From: JAZDGX01 sp964482205
Lineage (GTDB): Bacteria; Eisenbacteria; RBG-16-71-46; CAIMUX01; WJJG01
DNA: 64,000 nt
Reading direction: 5' to 3'
NCBI GenBank assembly: GCA_964482205.1
Contig: CAYZWI010000004.1
Coordinates: 62,001-126,000 of the forward strand
In this document: positions 7,911 to 16,858 of the stretch, piece by piece
How positions within the stretch are numbered: the stretch's first letter is position 1
Layout: each line of letters starts with the position of its first letter
The notes under the pieces: generated by a model
Seen by the model: only the letters and a program-made list of their open reading frames with translations
The model's database searches: none
What the model was told of the DNA's origin: nothing
Program-made: the position numbers and the translations under genes

Positions 7911-10847
7911 ATGGTCCTCTTGCTGCTCGCATTCTTTCTCTCCGGGATTGCCGGCCTGGTCTACGAAATCGCCTGGATGCGTTCGCTCGAGCTCGTCTTC
8001 GGAGGCTCGACTCCCGCGGTCAGCACGGTGCTCGCCGCGTTCATGGGCGGTCTTGCGCTCGGCTCCGGGCTCCTCGGCCGCCGCTTCGATCGCGCGAAGC
8101 TTCGTCCTCTCACTCTCTACGGCTACCTGGAAGCAGGCATCGCCGTCACCGCGCTCATCGTCCCGTTGGGGCTCGGCCTCTCCTCTTCGTTGTACCGGGC
8201 GAGCTATGGCGTGGACGGGCCTGGCTTCGGCGCAGGGATTCTTCGCTTCGCGCTCGTCTTCATCGTGCTCGTCATCCCGACCATGTTGATGGGCGCGACA
8301 TTCCCCGTGATCGTGCGCGCATACGACGAAGAGCGCCGCGAACGCGTATCCGCCCGCTCGATCGCCTGGCTCTACGGACTGAACACGCTGGGCGCCGTGA
8401 TCGGGGTGGGTCTCGCGGGCTTCGTGCTGCTGCGGCTCTTCGGCACGACGGTCGCGCTCGCCTGCGCGGCCGCGCTCAATCTTGCAGCCGCGGCGCTTGC
8501 CTTGCTGCTCTCTCGCGCGCGCCGCGACCGGCAGGCGGTATCGTCATCCGCTGCGCGCTCGCCCGCTGCATCGGCGCCGTCGTCATCCGCTGCGCGCTCG
8601 CCTATCGCATCGGCGCCATCGCCATCCGCCACCCGCTCCCCCGTCGCATCGGCGTCTCCCGCGCATTCGACTCCGGCACCCGACCGCATCCCCGTGCGCG
8701 CCTATGTGGCCGCCGCGTTCCTGGCCGGGTTCGCAGCCTTGGCGTGCGAAGTCGTCTGGTCGCGCGTCCTGAAGCTCGTGCTGGCCAGCAGCATCTTCTC
8801 TGTTTCCACGATGCTCATGGCCTTCCTTTCCGGAATTGCGATCGGAAGCCTGGTCATCTCCGCGCGCAAACGGATTTCGCCTCGCGTCATCCCGCTGCTT
8901 CTGCTCGGTCTCGGCGCCGCGATGGCGATCGCGATTCCGCTCATCTTCGAAAGCTCGCGGCTCTTCAGCGGAATCTCGCGCGTCGTCGCAGGCGGACGCG
9001 CGCAGACTTGGGGAGCGATCCTGAGCGCGCGCTTCCTGCTCGCGGCCGCGATCATGTTCGTGCCTGCAGCGTTGTCGGGTGCGCTCTTTCCCTGTCTCGT
9101 CCATCGCGTCGCAGAGGCCCGTCGAGACTCGCGCGCCATCGGCGCTCCGGTGGGACTCGTGTATGCGAGCAATACGGTCGGCGGAGTGCTGGGAAGCCTG
9201 GGCGCGGGATTTGTCCTCATTCCCCTTCTCGGAACGCAAGGCACCGTGTTGCTGGCCGCGGCTCTTCTCATTCTGATGGCCGCCTACCTGCTTCATCGCG
9301 CGCACGCTCCTCGCGAAGCGCCGGTCTCGTATGCGCTGCTCGTCGCCGCGGCGATCGTCTGCGTCGTCGCGGGAGTTGCGCGCGGAGGCGATCACTTCCT
9401 GGGGAAATTGAGCAAGGGCCCCGACACGCGCACTCTGCGCTACGAAGAAGGCGTAGGCGCGACCGTCATCGTGGTGCAACAGGGAGCGCAGGGAGAGCTG
9501 TGCCTCTACACGAACGGCACCTTCGCCGTCGACACTTCGCCCGAAAGCCAGCAGGCGGTCGCATTCCTGGGACATGTGCCCGCCTTGTTCGACGAGCGCG
9601 CCATCGCGGGCGGGGCGAGCAGCGCAGCCAGCATTCCCCCATCCCCTGGTCCCGCGCGAGGCGCGACCAGCGCGCCTTCGGCGCTCGTGATCGGCTTCGG
9701 GATGGGCTGCACGCTCGCCGCGGTCGCCTCTCACGATTACGCCGACATCACCTGCGTGGAGATCGTCCCGGGCGTGATCGATGCCGCTCCCATGTTCGCC
9801 GAGTACAACAGCGAGGTGTACCGCGACCCGCGCGTGCGTTTCGTCGTGGAGGATGGGCGCAGCTACCTCGCCGGCAGCGGACGGACCTTCGATCTCATCA
9901 CCTGCGATCCGATCCATCCCGCCTTCGGCAGCCCGGCCTTGTACACGCGCGAATACTTCGAGCTTTGCCGCGCGCATCTCTCGCCCGATGGCGTGATCGC
10001 GCAGTACTTGCCCTTGCATCAGCTCGCGCCCGAAGACTTCCGCCTGCTGCTGCGCACTGTTGCGAGCGTCTTCCCCCACTGCGCGGTCTTTCTCGCGGTC
10101 TCGCACGGAGTGATCATCGGAAGCCCGGCGCCTCTGGCTCTCGATCTCGCCGCGCTCGAACGCATCTTCTCCGCAGCGAGCGACGCCGAGGCGGCCAGGC
10201 GCGGCCCCGTCGCCGGCGAGCTTCTCGCACGAGCGGGCATTGCCTCTTCCCCGAAACTCCTCTCCTGCCTTGCGCTCGATTCACGCGGAGTCGCGGCGCT
10301 CGCGGGATCGGGCCCGTTGAACACCGATGACCATCCCGTGCTCGAATTCTCCGAGAGCCGCTCGTACGGGAAGGACACGCGCTCTGCGAATCTCGCCGCG
10401 CTTCTGGCGATCGAACCCGATCCCGTGTCGCTGCTGGCTTCGCAGGCCGTACCCCCCGACGCAGACTTCTCCAGCGCGCTCGGCCGAGCGGTGCAAGGAC
10501 GGCGTCACTTGCTCGGGAGCTTGTTTGCCCATGGGCGCGGAGACGATGGGAAGGCGCTGGAGGAGATCCGTCTTGCCGATCAAGCCTGGCCGGACGATCC
10601 CGACATCGTCGGGCTCGGCGGAGATGCGCTGGGATACGCCTACTTCGTCTACGCTCAGCGGCTATTCGACAGTTGGCGCAAGGTTGCACCGGGACAGGCC
10701 GCTTCCGCCGCCGCGGCCGAAAGCGACAAGCTCGATGCCGCCGAAGCCGCCCTCGTTCGGGCGCGCACGATTCTTCCCACGAATGCCGAGGTGGCGGCGC
10801 TTTGGAGGGCGATTCAAGCGGGCAAGGGCGAACCTCAACTGCAATAG
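7911..10847 (+). CDS. Fused MFS-like membrane / spermidine-synthase-like protein
   Basis: The 978-residue product has an N-terminal multi-spanning region (about 1-200 and 260-500, starting GLVYEIAWMRSLELVFGG) and a C-terminal Rossmann domain of the spermidine synthase family. The latter shows ALVIGFGMGCTLAAV, the acidic ribose-binding residue in ITCVEIVPGV and VEDGRSYL. The catalytic-loop region reads ITCDPIHPAF instead of the polyamine-synthase D-x-x-D-P, so polyamine synthesis is doubtful; most fused proteins of this type have no proven activity. A 39-bp tandem repeat encodes a Ser/Ala/Pro linker between the two membrane halves. The start was chosen at the ATG after CAGGAG, where the hydrophobic region begins; the longer open frame upstream is not protein-like. 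Confidence 0.82.
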   Translation: MVLLLLAFFLSGIAGLVYEIAWMRSLELVFGGSTPAVSTVLAAFMGGLALGSGLLGRRFDRAKLRPLTLYGYLEAGIAVTALIVPLGLGLSSSLYRASYGVDGPGFGAGILRFALVFIVLVIPTMLMGATFPVIVRAYDEERRERVSARSIAWLYGLNTLGAVIGVGLAGFVLLRLFGTTVALACAAALNLAAAALALLLSRARRDRQAVSSSAARSPAASAPSSSAARSPIASAPSPSATRSPVASASPAHSTPAPDRIPVRAYVAAAFLAGFAALACEVVWSRVLKLVLASSIFSVSTMLMAFLSGIAIGSLVISARKRISPRVIPLLLLGLGAAMAIAIPLIFESSRLFSGISRVVAGGRAQTWGAILSARFLLAAAIMFVPAALSGALFPCLVHRVAEARRDSRAIGAPVGLVYASNTVGGVLGSLGAGFVLIPLLGTQGTVLLAAALLILMAAYLLHRAHAPREAPVSYALLVAAAIVCVVAGVARGGDHFLGKLSKGPDTRTLRYEEGVGATVIVVQQGAQGELCLYTNGTFAVDTSPESQQAVAFLGHVPALFDERAIAGGASSAASIPPSPGPARGATSAPSALVIGFGMGCTLAAVASHDYADITCVEIVPGVIDAAPMFAEYNSEVYRDPRVRFVVEDGRSYLAGSGRTFDLITCDPIHPAFGSPALYTREYFELCRAHLSPDGVIAQYLPLHQLAPEDFRLLLRTVASVFPHCAVFLAVSHGVIIGSPAPLALDLAALERIFSAASDAEAARRGPVAGELLARAGIASSPKLLSCLALDSRGVAALAGSGPLNTDDHPVLEFSESRSYGKDTRSANLAALLAIEPDPVSLLASQAVPPDADFSSALGRAVQGRRHLLGSLFAHGRGDDGKALEEIRLADQAWPDDPDIVGLGGDALGYAYFVYAQRLFDSWRKVAPGQAASAAAAESDKLDAAEAALVRARTILPTNAEVAALWRAIQAGKGEPQLQ
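8541..8657. repeat. 39-bp tandem repeat, three in-frame copies
   Basis: Units at 8541-8579, 8580-8618 and 8619-8657 encode SSSAARSPAASAP, SSSAARSPIASAP and SPSATRSPVASAS. Units 1 and 2 are nearly identical; unit 3 is more diverged. The repeat lies in the cytoplasmic or periplasmic linker of the fused membrane protein. Confidence 0.9.
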
Positions 10848-10852
10848 TCTCG

Positions 10853-10882
10853 CTGACTCGGATCGTGCCGGCTTGCTATACT
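10853..10882 (+). promoter_or_regulatory. Candidate sigma70-like promoter before the LVIVD gene
   Basis: CTGACT at 10853-10858 and TATACT at 10877-10882 are separated by 18 bp. They lie about 75 bp before the start codon of the LVIVD gene and just after the stop of the previous gene. The -35 match is only 4 of 6, so this is a suggestion. Confidence 0.35.
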
Positions 10883-10958
10883 TGATTCGCGCAGCGGACT
10901 CAGAGATCGCCGGCCGTACCATTGCCGAATCGATTGCCCGTCCGGACGGGAGGTTGCG

Positions 10959-13160
10959 ATGTTCGCCCTCGGCTGCACGCACGGGATTTCCTGTCCCGTG
11001 CCGGCCCTTCGCAGGCCACTTCTATTTTTGTTGTCGAGCCTGGCTTTCTTTCTGCTGATGCCGGGCCTCTCCATGGTCGACGCGCTATCCCAAGATTGCA
11101 TCGATTATCAGGAGTATCTCCACGAGATCGGCTGCTATCCGACGCGCTTCGACCGGCACGTCTGCGATGTCGCCGTCTCGGGCTCGTTCGCGTATGCCGT
11201 TGTCAGATTCCGTGACCTGCGCGTGTTGGATATCTCCGATCCTTCGAATCCTGTTTTGAAGGGAACTTGCGCATGCTCCGGCTATCAAGCCGCCGTGCTC
11301 GGCTCTGAGGTCGTGATCAACTCCGGCAACGGATTGCGAATCGTCGACGCGGCCAATCCCTCCTGCCCGATCGTTGTTGGAACCCTCGTTGTCCCAACGT
11401 TCACCGATGACCTGGCCGTCTCGGATGGTCATGCCTTCTTGGCCGAAAGAGACTCCGGTCTCGTGGTCGTCGATCTCGCAGATCCGGCCGCTCCGGCCAT
11501 CGTCGCGACCTACGACGCTCTCGGCCAGGCGCGGGGAGTGGCCGTGAGGGACGGATATGCCTACGTCACGGCCGATTCGCACCTGCATGTCCTCGATGCG
11601 ACCGATCCGTCGAACCTTCAGTGGATCGGCAGCGCGGATTTGCCGGGTTCAGCCGGGGCGGTGGACGCTCTCGGCAGCCTGGCGGTCGCCATCGCCGACT
11701 CCATGCTCATCGTGGTCGATGTTTCCGATCCTCGAGCGCCTCAAGTGCGGAGCACATTCGCATGCGTCGCTCGGGATGTGGAGTTGTATGGCACCTGTGC
11801 TTGCATCGCGGGAGGTGGATACTCGAGCCCCAACGACTTGAGCGTGATCGATCTGTCCGATCCAGCGAATCCGCGGCTCCTCGCGCGCGCCGATCCCGAT
11901 GACGGTCTCGGGCAGGGTCTCGGCCTGGCCGCATCGGCCGGTCTTGCCTATGTCGCAGTCGCGGGAGATGAAATGCCGCCGGATTGGAACGGCCTCCGAG
12001 TCTTCTCGCTCGGCAATCTGCGCGCTCCCCAGAGCGTGGGGCGGATGCCCAGATCCTATGATGCCATTGTGGTCTCCGGTTCTTGCGCCTTTGGGGCATT
12101 CGGTCGCGAAGTGGATGCGATCGACATTTCCGACCCGGAACATCCGGCACTCATGGATCGGATCTCTGTGCCCGGGTATTTGTGCGATCTCGCGATCGAA
12201 GGTTCCTGCGCGTATGGATCGACCTCGTTGTATGAGGCCGGATTGCAGGCCATCGACATCACCGATCCAAGCGACCTGCGGCTGGCCGGCAGCCTGTTGA
12301 TTCCCGACTACATCCATTCCGTGGCCGTGTGGGCAGGGTTCGCCTATGTCACCGGCGACACAGGGCTCTATGTGGTCGACATCGCCAATCCGGCGGAGAT
12401 GGCCATCGTCGGTGGAATCGCCCACCCCTGTAGAGATGTCGTGGTCCACGATGGGCTGCTCTACGCCGCGATGCTGGGTGGTCTGCGAGTGATCGACATC
12501 ACCGATCCTTCTAGCCTATGGATCATGAGCGGCCTGGACAGCATCGCAGATACATACCACCTGGCAATTCGCGATCATTATGCCTATGTGGCCGGCGCCG
12601 CATTGCAGATCATCGACATTCAAGATCACGCCGACCTCCGGCTCCTCGGAAGCGTCCATCCCAGTGCCTCGCACAATGTCGCGCTGCACAGCTCGTGCGC
12701 ATACCTGTCCAGCGAATACGCCGGGCTTGCGGTCGTCGACATCTCCAATCCCGAAATGCCCGTTCTCCTCGGAGGGGCAGCAGACTTCTGGCCGTCGGGG
12801 ATTGCCGTTTCGAACACGCACCTTCTGGCCGGCGATCGCGTCATGCCTCTTCAATGCGCATCCCCGGCGTCGATCGTGGAGCATCCGCTCCTCAGCACGC
12901 ATCCCATCCCCGGTTTCGGCTTCCGCCGCGCCGGGCTGCACCTGGAGCTGCCCGCCGCAGGTCGCGTCCGCGTGACGGTGCATGATGTTGCCGGCCGCCT
13001 GGTGCGCATTCTTATCGACGATCATCGCGCGGTGGGAAAGCTCGACCTCGAATGGGACGGGCGTGACGACCACGGAAGCCCGGTCGGCGCGGGAGTCTAT
13101 CTGATCCACAGCCGGGCCGGGGGCAAGGTGGCAGCCGGACGGGTGGTGATCATCCGATAA
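10959..13160 (+). CDS. Secreted LVIVD-repeat beta-propeller-like protein with FlgD-like C-terminus
   Basis: The 733-residue product has an N-terminal hydrophobic export segment (LLFLLSSLAFFLLMPG), then about a dozen LVIVD-type repeats such as LRVLDISDPSNPVL, GLVVVDLADPAAPAIV and LYVVDIANPAEMAIV, expected to form one or more beta-propellers. A C-terminal FlgD-like Ig domain (RVRVTVHDVAGRLVRI ... GVYLIHSRAGG, about 655-733) probably anchors or sorts it. No catalytic residues are recognised, and a surface or binding role is likely. A GGGAGG site is 5 nt before the ATG. It stands alone and ends in a convergent region with a strong hairpin. Confidence 0.85.
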   Translation: MFALGCTHGISCPVPALRRPLLFLLSSLAFFLLMPGLSMVDALSQDCIDYQEYLHEIGCYPTRFDRHVCDVAVSGSFAYAVVRFRDLRVLDISDPSNPVLKGTCACSGYQAAVLGSEVVINSGNGLRIVDAANPSCPIVVGTLVVPTFTDDLAVSDGHAFLAERDSGLVVVDLADPAAPAIVATYDALGQARGVAVRDGYAYVTADSHLHVLDATDPSNLQWIGSADLPGSAGAVDALGSLAVAIADSMLIVVDVSDPRAPQVRSTFACVARDVELYGTCACIAGGGYSSPNDLSVIDLSDPANPRLLARADPDDGLGQGLGLAASAGLAYVAVAGDEMPPDWNGLRVFSLGNLRAPQSVGRMPRSYDAIVVSGSCAFGAFGREVDAIDISDPEHPALMDRISVPGYLCDLAIEGSCAYGSTSLYEAGLQAIDITDPSDLRLAGSLLIPDYIHSVAVWAGFAYVTGDTGLYVVDIANPAEMAIVGGIAHPCRDVVVHDGLLYAAMLGGLRVIDITDPSSLWIMSGLDSIADTYHLAIRDHYAYVAGAALQIIDIQDHADLRLLGSVHPSASHNVALHSSCAYLSSEYAGLAVVDISNPEMPVLLGGAADFWPSGIAVSNTHLLAGDRVMPLQCASPASIVEHPLLSTHPIPGFGFRRAGLHLELPAAGRVRVTVHDVAGRLVRILIDDHRAVGKLDLEWDGRDDHGSPVGAGVYLIHSRAGGKVAAGRVVIIR

Positions 13161-13191
13161 GCAGATACAGGAGGCGGCCAAGACAGCCCGA

Positions 13192-13231
13192 GAGCCCGGA
13201 TCGCAGCGCTTCGCGATCGGCCGACGGGCTC
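13192..13231. terminator. Nested hairpin between convergent genes
   Basis: GAGCCCG (13192-13198) pairs with CGGGCTC (13225-13231) around an inner stem GATCGC / GCGATC. It sits between a plus-strand gene ending at 13160 and a minus-strand gene ending at 13265, so it could end both transcripts. There is no U-tract. Confidence 0.5.
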
Positions 13232-13264
13232 GCGCCGTTACCAAGAAGCTCCACCATCAACGCT

Positions 13265-14443
13265 TCACCCTGCGATCAGCGCTCGCATGATCTCGCGCGC
13301 CCACTCCGCGTCGATCGCTCCGGAAGCGAGCACGATCTCGCTTTCCTGCAAGAGCAGCAGCAGAGGCCCTTGATACTTGAGATCCGCGCGGATTCCTTGC
13401 GCGTCATCGATGGCAAGCTCTTCCGGCGCGCGCACGCTCCGGTTCTCGATTTCCCGGCGTGCCTTCGCAAATATGTCGGCAGCCGACGTCGGATCGGCGA
13501 GGCGAGCGAGATACAGCGTCAGCGCACCACCTTCGCCGCTGTACTGCGCGAAGAAGGCGGCGGGCATGGCGGAGAGGCCGAGAATCGACTTCGGAACGAA
13601 ACCATGTTCCTTCGGCGCGACAGGTTCGTGGGGAAAGCGCGCGAGCTCCGCGGGAAACGCGCTGCCGGAAAGCGGACGATCGGCGATCGCGTGCGCGAGC
13701 AGAAGCAGGGCGGCCGCATTGTCATCGTTCTCGGGATAGGCGCGCAGCTTGATGTAGAAGCGATCACCGAAGAGCAGCACTTCTCCACTGGTCTGCACAC
13801 CTTGCGCGCCGATCGTGAGCACTTTCGCATCGGCGGGACGCTCGAGCGCATACAGGCCGAAGCTGCCGCGTAGCTCGCTCGTCTCATACACCTCTACCAC
13901 GATCTCGGGCGATTCGGCGCTCCCCTGCGAGGCCGCATCGGCGGCATCGGAGGATGACGCCTGGGACCTTGCGAATTCATCAGCGACTGCCGAATCTTCC
14001 TTCGTCGACCGGCCATAGTATCCGACCGCCAACGCCAGGCATCCGTAGTCGATGTATTGCTCAGCCGCGCCGTCAATCTGGCGCCACATTTCGTCCGTGG
14101 GGAAGACCGCAGGCTCTTCCTTGAGGCGCCATCCAGGTATCGCTTCGCCTCGCGGCAGGAGGCGATCGGGAGCGGGGGTTTCGCTCGGTGCTCGCTGGGC
14201 AGAGGCGGCCTCGCTCGCTGCACGCTGAGTGGCGCTGCCCCCGTTCGTTGCGTGCTGGGCAGCGGCGGCTTCGCTCGCTGCCGGTGCAGGTGTCGCCGTT
14301 TGCGTCGGCGCGCCATTTGCAGGGCTCGCTAGCAACCCGCATACCAAGAAACCGGCCAGTCGGATGCTATAGCAAGCCCGGCGCCACCCAAGGAAGCGGG
14401 CGCTGCGCAGCAAATGCGTTGGCGGCTCGCGCAGGAACATCAT
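13265..14443 (-). CDS. DUF6599-like exported protein
   Basis: The 392-residue product has an N-terminal signal or anchor segment (YSIRLAGFLVCGLLASPA), a repetitive Ala/Ser/Glu-rich linker (about 50-90) and a conserved domain. That domain holds GWRLKEEPAVFPTDEMWRQI, GAAEQYIDYGCLALAVGYY, and a later YETSELRGSFGLYALERP. These fit the DUF6599 family, whose function is unknown. The start at 14443 overlaps the stop of the preceding aldo/keto reductase gene as ATGA, which indicates translational coupling; an extra in-frame upstream start would lie deep in that gene. Third gene of a three-gene operon (16576 to 13265). Confidence 0.75.
   Translation of the reverse strand: MMFLREPPTHLLRSARFLGWRRACYSIRLAGFLVCGLLASPANGAPTQTATPAPAASEAAAAQHATNGGSATQRAASEAASAQRAPSETPAPDRLLPRGEAIPGWRLKEEPAVFPTDEMWRQIDGAAEQYIDYGCLALAVGYYGRSTKEDSAVADEFARSQASSSDAADAASQGSAESPEIVVEVYETSELRGSFGLYALERPADAKVLTIGAQGVQTSGEVLLFGDRFYIKLRAYPENDDNAAALLLLAHAIADRPLSGSAFPAELARFPHEPVAPKEHGFVPKSILGLSAMPAAFFAQYSGEGGALTLYLARLADPTSAADIFAKARREIENRSVRAPEELAIDDAQGIRADLKYQGPLLLLLQESEIVLASGAIDAEWAREIMRALIAG
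14181..14284. repeat. Degenerate 27-33 bp in-frame repeat
   Basis: Three to four imperfect units based on TCGCTCG-TGC-CGCTGGGC (plus strand) encode the linker SEAA/AQ of the DUF6599-like protein. Unit lengths of about 30, 33 and 27 bp keep the frame. Confidence 0.6.
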
Positions 14444-15372
14444 TCCCCGCTCGCCTTCCTTCCCGCGCCCGACGCGAGCAGGTACTCGTCCACCTGATCC
14501 ATCATGTTCAGGCTCGGGATCATGCAATCCATGCCCGAGGTCTGCAGGCCCCAGCGCAAGGCTGCGATGTGGAAGGGATACTGGCCCGAGGTGAATTCCG
14601 GCAATTCGACTTTGCGCGCCGAGGTGATGACCTTCATCGCGACCAACCCGATGCCCTTTTCGCGTGCCTTGGCCAGCATCGCGGGCAGGCCCGGATCGGC
14701 GACGGGATCGTACGCGCAGAGAATCGCATCAACCTTGCCCGCATCGATGAGCGGGGTCAGCTCTCCGGAAATGTTCGGCCCATGATGCGAGACGCCGCAA
14801 AAATGGATCTTGCCGCTCTTCTTCAAGCTGTCGAAGGCCGCGAAGACCGCCTCGTTGTGCAGCGCTTCGCTCGAACCTCCGTGCACCATGAGAATGTCCA
14901 CATAGTTCGTCTGCAGTCGCTCCAGGCAGCCATCGAGCTGCCTGAACATGTCTTCCATGGTCGTCCGCTCGTTCATCTCGAACTTGGTGCAGATGATCAT
15001 CTCGCTTCGGCGACGGGCCGCCACCTGGCCGATCGCGCTCTCGCTCTTGTTGCGCCCGTAGGATTCCGCGGTGTCGAAATAGTTGATGCCGCGGTCGAGC
15101 GCGTATTCGATCACGGCCGGATCGGAGATGTTGCCGCCTCCGAAGCTGATATCGGACACCTGGAGCCCGGTGCGGCCGAGCGGGTTGTATTGGCGCACGC
15201 GCGGTTGGTCATCCACCGGAATGGGATTCATCTGCGACTGCGCGCTCGCGCAGTCGCTGTGGGAGACATTTGCGAACCAGACGGCTGAAGCCACGACGAC
15301 GAGAATCGCGCCCCATGCCACCAGAGAGCCGTTGCCCAGGCGCGATGAAGGATTCGAACGCTTTTCCATCAC
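14440..15372 (-). CDS. Membrane-anchored aldo/keto reductase
   Basis: The 310-residue product has an N-terminal transmembrane anchor (AWGAILVVVASAVWFANV) followed by a ~250-residue aldo/keto reductase barrel. The catalytic tetrad is visible: Asp and Tyr in YFDTAESYG, Lys in ICTKFE and His in ILMVHGG. The substrate is unknown; being anchored outside or at the membrane is unusual for an NADPH-dependent enzyme. It follows the LolA-like gene by 34 bp and overlaps the next gene by 4 bp, so it is the middle gene of an operon. A GGGAGG site lies upstream of the ATG. Confidence 0.88.
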   Translation of the reverse strand: MMEKRSNPSSRLGNGSLVAWGAILVVVASAVWFANVSHSDCASAQSQMNPIPVDDQPRVRQYNPLGRTGLQVSDISFGGGNISDPAVIEYALDRGINYFDTAESYGRNKSESAIGQVAARRRSEMIICTKFEMNERTTMEDMFRQLDGCLERLQTNYVDILMVHGGSSEALHNEAVFAAFDSLKKSGKIHFCGVSHHGPNISGELTPLIDAGKVDAILCAYDPVADPGLPAMLAKAREKGIGLVAMKVITSARKVELPEFTSGQYPFHIAALRWGLQTSGMDCMIPSLNMMDQVDEYLLASGAGRKASGE

Positions 15373-15406
15373 TTCTTCACTCCTCCCGTTTCGTACGCGC
15401 GCGCTT

Positions 15407-16576
15407 TCATCTCGATGCAGGCGCCTTCGTCAACCGGATCGCATCGCCCGCGGCGTAGGTGGAATCGTCGCTGCGCATGCCTTGGTACGCTTTCACCAGC
15501 CAGAGGGCGGGCGTGCCGTTGAACATGGCGAGATAGCTTCCCGGGCTCACGGCGGCCAGATCAGGATTGTCGCGATAGAGAAGCTCGGTCTGGTGGTCGC
15601 GCACTACGGCGACGATCGCGGTGCTGTCTGCAACGCCCAGCTTTTCCAGATCGGCCTTGGTGATGTTCGTGATCAGGCTGCCGCCTCCTGAAAGCGCCAG
15701 CACTTGACCGGCCAGCGCATCTCCCACCTGGCTCGCCGCGGGCGCGGTCGCTTGCGGCTTCGTGAAGAGCGTCTCGTCGACCGGCTCGTTCACGCGCACA
15801 TTCGAGAGCCGGGTCAGCGGTTCGACTTCCGAGCCGTCCGTCAGGCATTGGCCGTGCGTGCGGGTGGGAAGAACCACGCCCCCCACGGTTTGGTAGTCGG
15901 AGAAAGTGTAGATGTTCTTCAGCTCGCGCAATTCCGGATCGGGGACCGTCTCGACGATCCGCTCCAGCAGCCCCGTCTGGGCATCGAAGTCGTATTCGCG
16001 CTCGCGTTCGGCTTGCGATTTGTCGATGAGCACATGGCACGAGCGGCCATGGACTCGCTGCGTTCCCGCATAGGCGAGCGGCGCCCGATTCCCGCTTGCA
16101 TCGAGGAGCCCGTGAAGGAGGAGCTGGTTCAAGTTCAGGTCCCGATATTGCCCGAGAGCATCTCCAGTCACGGGAGCGACGAGACCTCGATAGGAGAGCC
16201 AGTGGTCGCGGCCGTCGAAGAGGACTACGCGATCGGCGGCCTCGACTCGGAACCGGCCGTCGGAGACGAGATGCAGCGAGTATCCGTTTCCGTAGACCTC
16301 CGGCTCGGCCTCCGCGGCGTAGCTCCGCATCGCGCGAAGCTGCTCGTATCCTCCCGACGCTTCCAGGAAGCGATCGACCACCCGCGCCGCTTCTTCCAGT
16401 CCCGGAACCGCACTCGATTCTCCTGTTTGCGCCCAGGCGAACGAGGCCAGGGGCCACGCGAGCAGGGACGCGAGCAGGAGCGCGGCCACGAACACAGGCA
16501 CGAATGCGGGCACCAACACGGGCACGAACCTGGGCACCAACACGGGCACTGCGGTCCACGAATGTCTGGCAGGCAA
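15407..16576 (-). CDS. LolA/LolB-like periplasmic protein with SAM-hydroxide-adenosyltransferase-like C-terminal domain
   Basis: The 389-residue product has a signal peptide containing five VPVLV-like repeats. A domain at about 60-260 resembles outer-membrane lipoprotein-sorting (LolA-fold) proteins (YAAEAEPEVYGNGYSLHLV, DFDAQTGLLERI). A C-terminal ~100-residue part (SLITNITKADLEKLG ... PGSYLAMFN) resembles the C-terminal beta-barrel of SAM hydroxide adenosyltransferases (DUF62); that comparison is mine and unproven. The start is TTG at 16576, supported by AAAGGAGG five bases upstream. First gene of an operon with the aldo/keto reductase and DUF6599-like genes. Confidence 0.6.
   Translation of the reverse strand: MPARHSWTAVPVLVPRFVPVLVPAFVPVFVAALLLASLLAWPLASFAWAQTGESSAVPGLEEAARVVDRFLEASGGYEQLRAMRSYAAEAEPEVYGNGYSLHLVSDGRFRVEAADRVVLFDGRDHWLSYRGLVAPVTGDALGQYRDLNLNQLLLHGLLDASGNRAPLAYAGTQRVHGRSCHVLIDKSQAEREREYDFDAQTGLLERIVETVPDPELRELKNIYTFSDYQTVGGVVLPTRTHGQCLTDGSEVEPLTRLSNVRVNEPVDETLFTKPQATAPAASQVGDALAGQVLALSGGGSLITNITKADLEKLGVADSTAIVAVVRDHQTELLYRDNPDLAAVSPGSYLAMFNGTPALWLVKAYQGMRSDDSTYAAGDAIRLTKAPASR
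16487..16546. repeat. 12-bp tandem repeat, five copies, in a signal-peptide region
   Basis: Units at 16487, 16499, 16511, 16523 and 16535 follow CAC[GC]AAC[AC][CT]GGG. On the minus strand they encode PVLV, PRFV, PVLV, PAFV and PVFV in the hydrophobic core of the LolA-like protein's export signal. Confidence 0.85.
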
Positions 16577-16764
16577 GAGCGCCTCCTTTCCCCATTGCGC
16601 GTTCGGAACAGGCCGGTATCGCTTGTTTGAGAACTTCGGAATGGTCCGACAAACCAGGGTCCATCGTCAAGCGGGAGGCGCGCGGGCCCACGCCGGGCGG
16701 GCGCGCGACGGCGGGCCTGCGATGCGTGAGGGAAGTGCCCCGCCCCATGCACTCGCGAAGCTGC

Positions 16765-16770
16765 TACAAT
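16765..16770 (+). promoter_or_regulatory. Candidate -10 element (TACAAT)
   Basis: TACAAT lies about 90 bp upstream of the GTG start of the methyltransferase gene in a divergent intergenic region of 282 bp. No convincing -35 is visible. Confidence 0.25.
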
Positions 16771-16858
16771 GGCACCAGCGGTCGCGCCGCGGCAGCCCTG
16801 ATCATCCGGTGAGCGATTCGCCTTCGATGTTCCGACCCGAGCCAGGCGCGGAGGTTCC

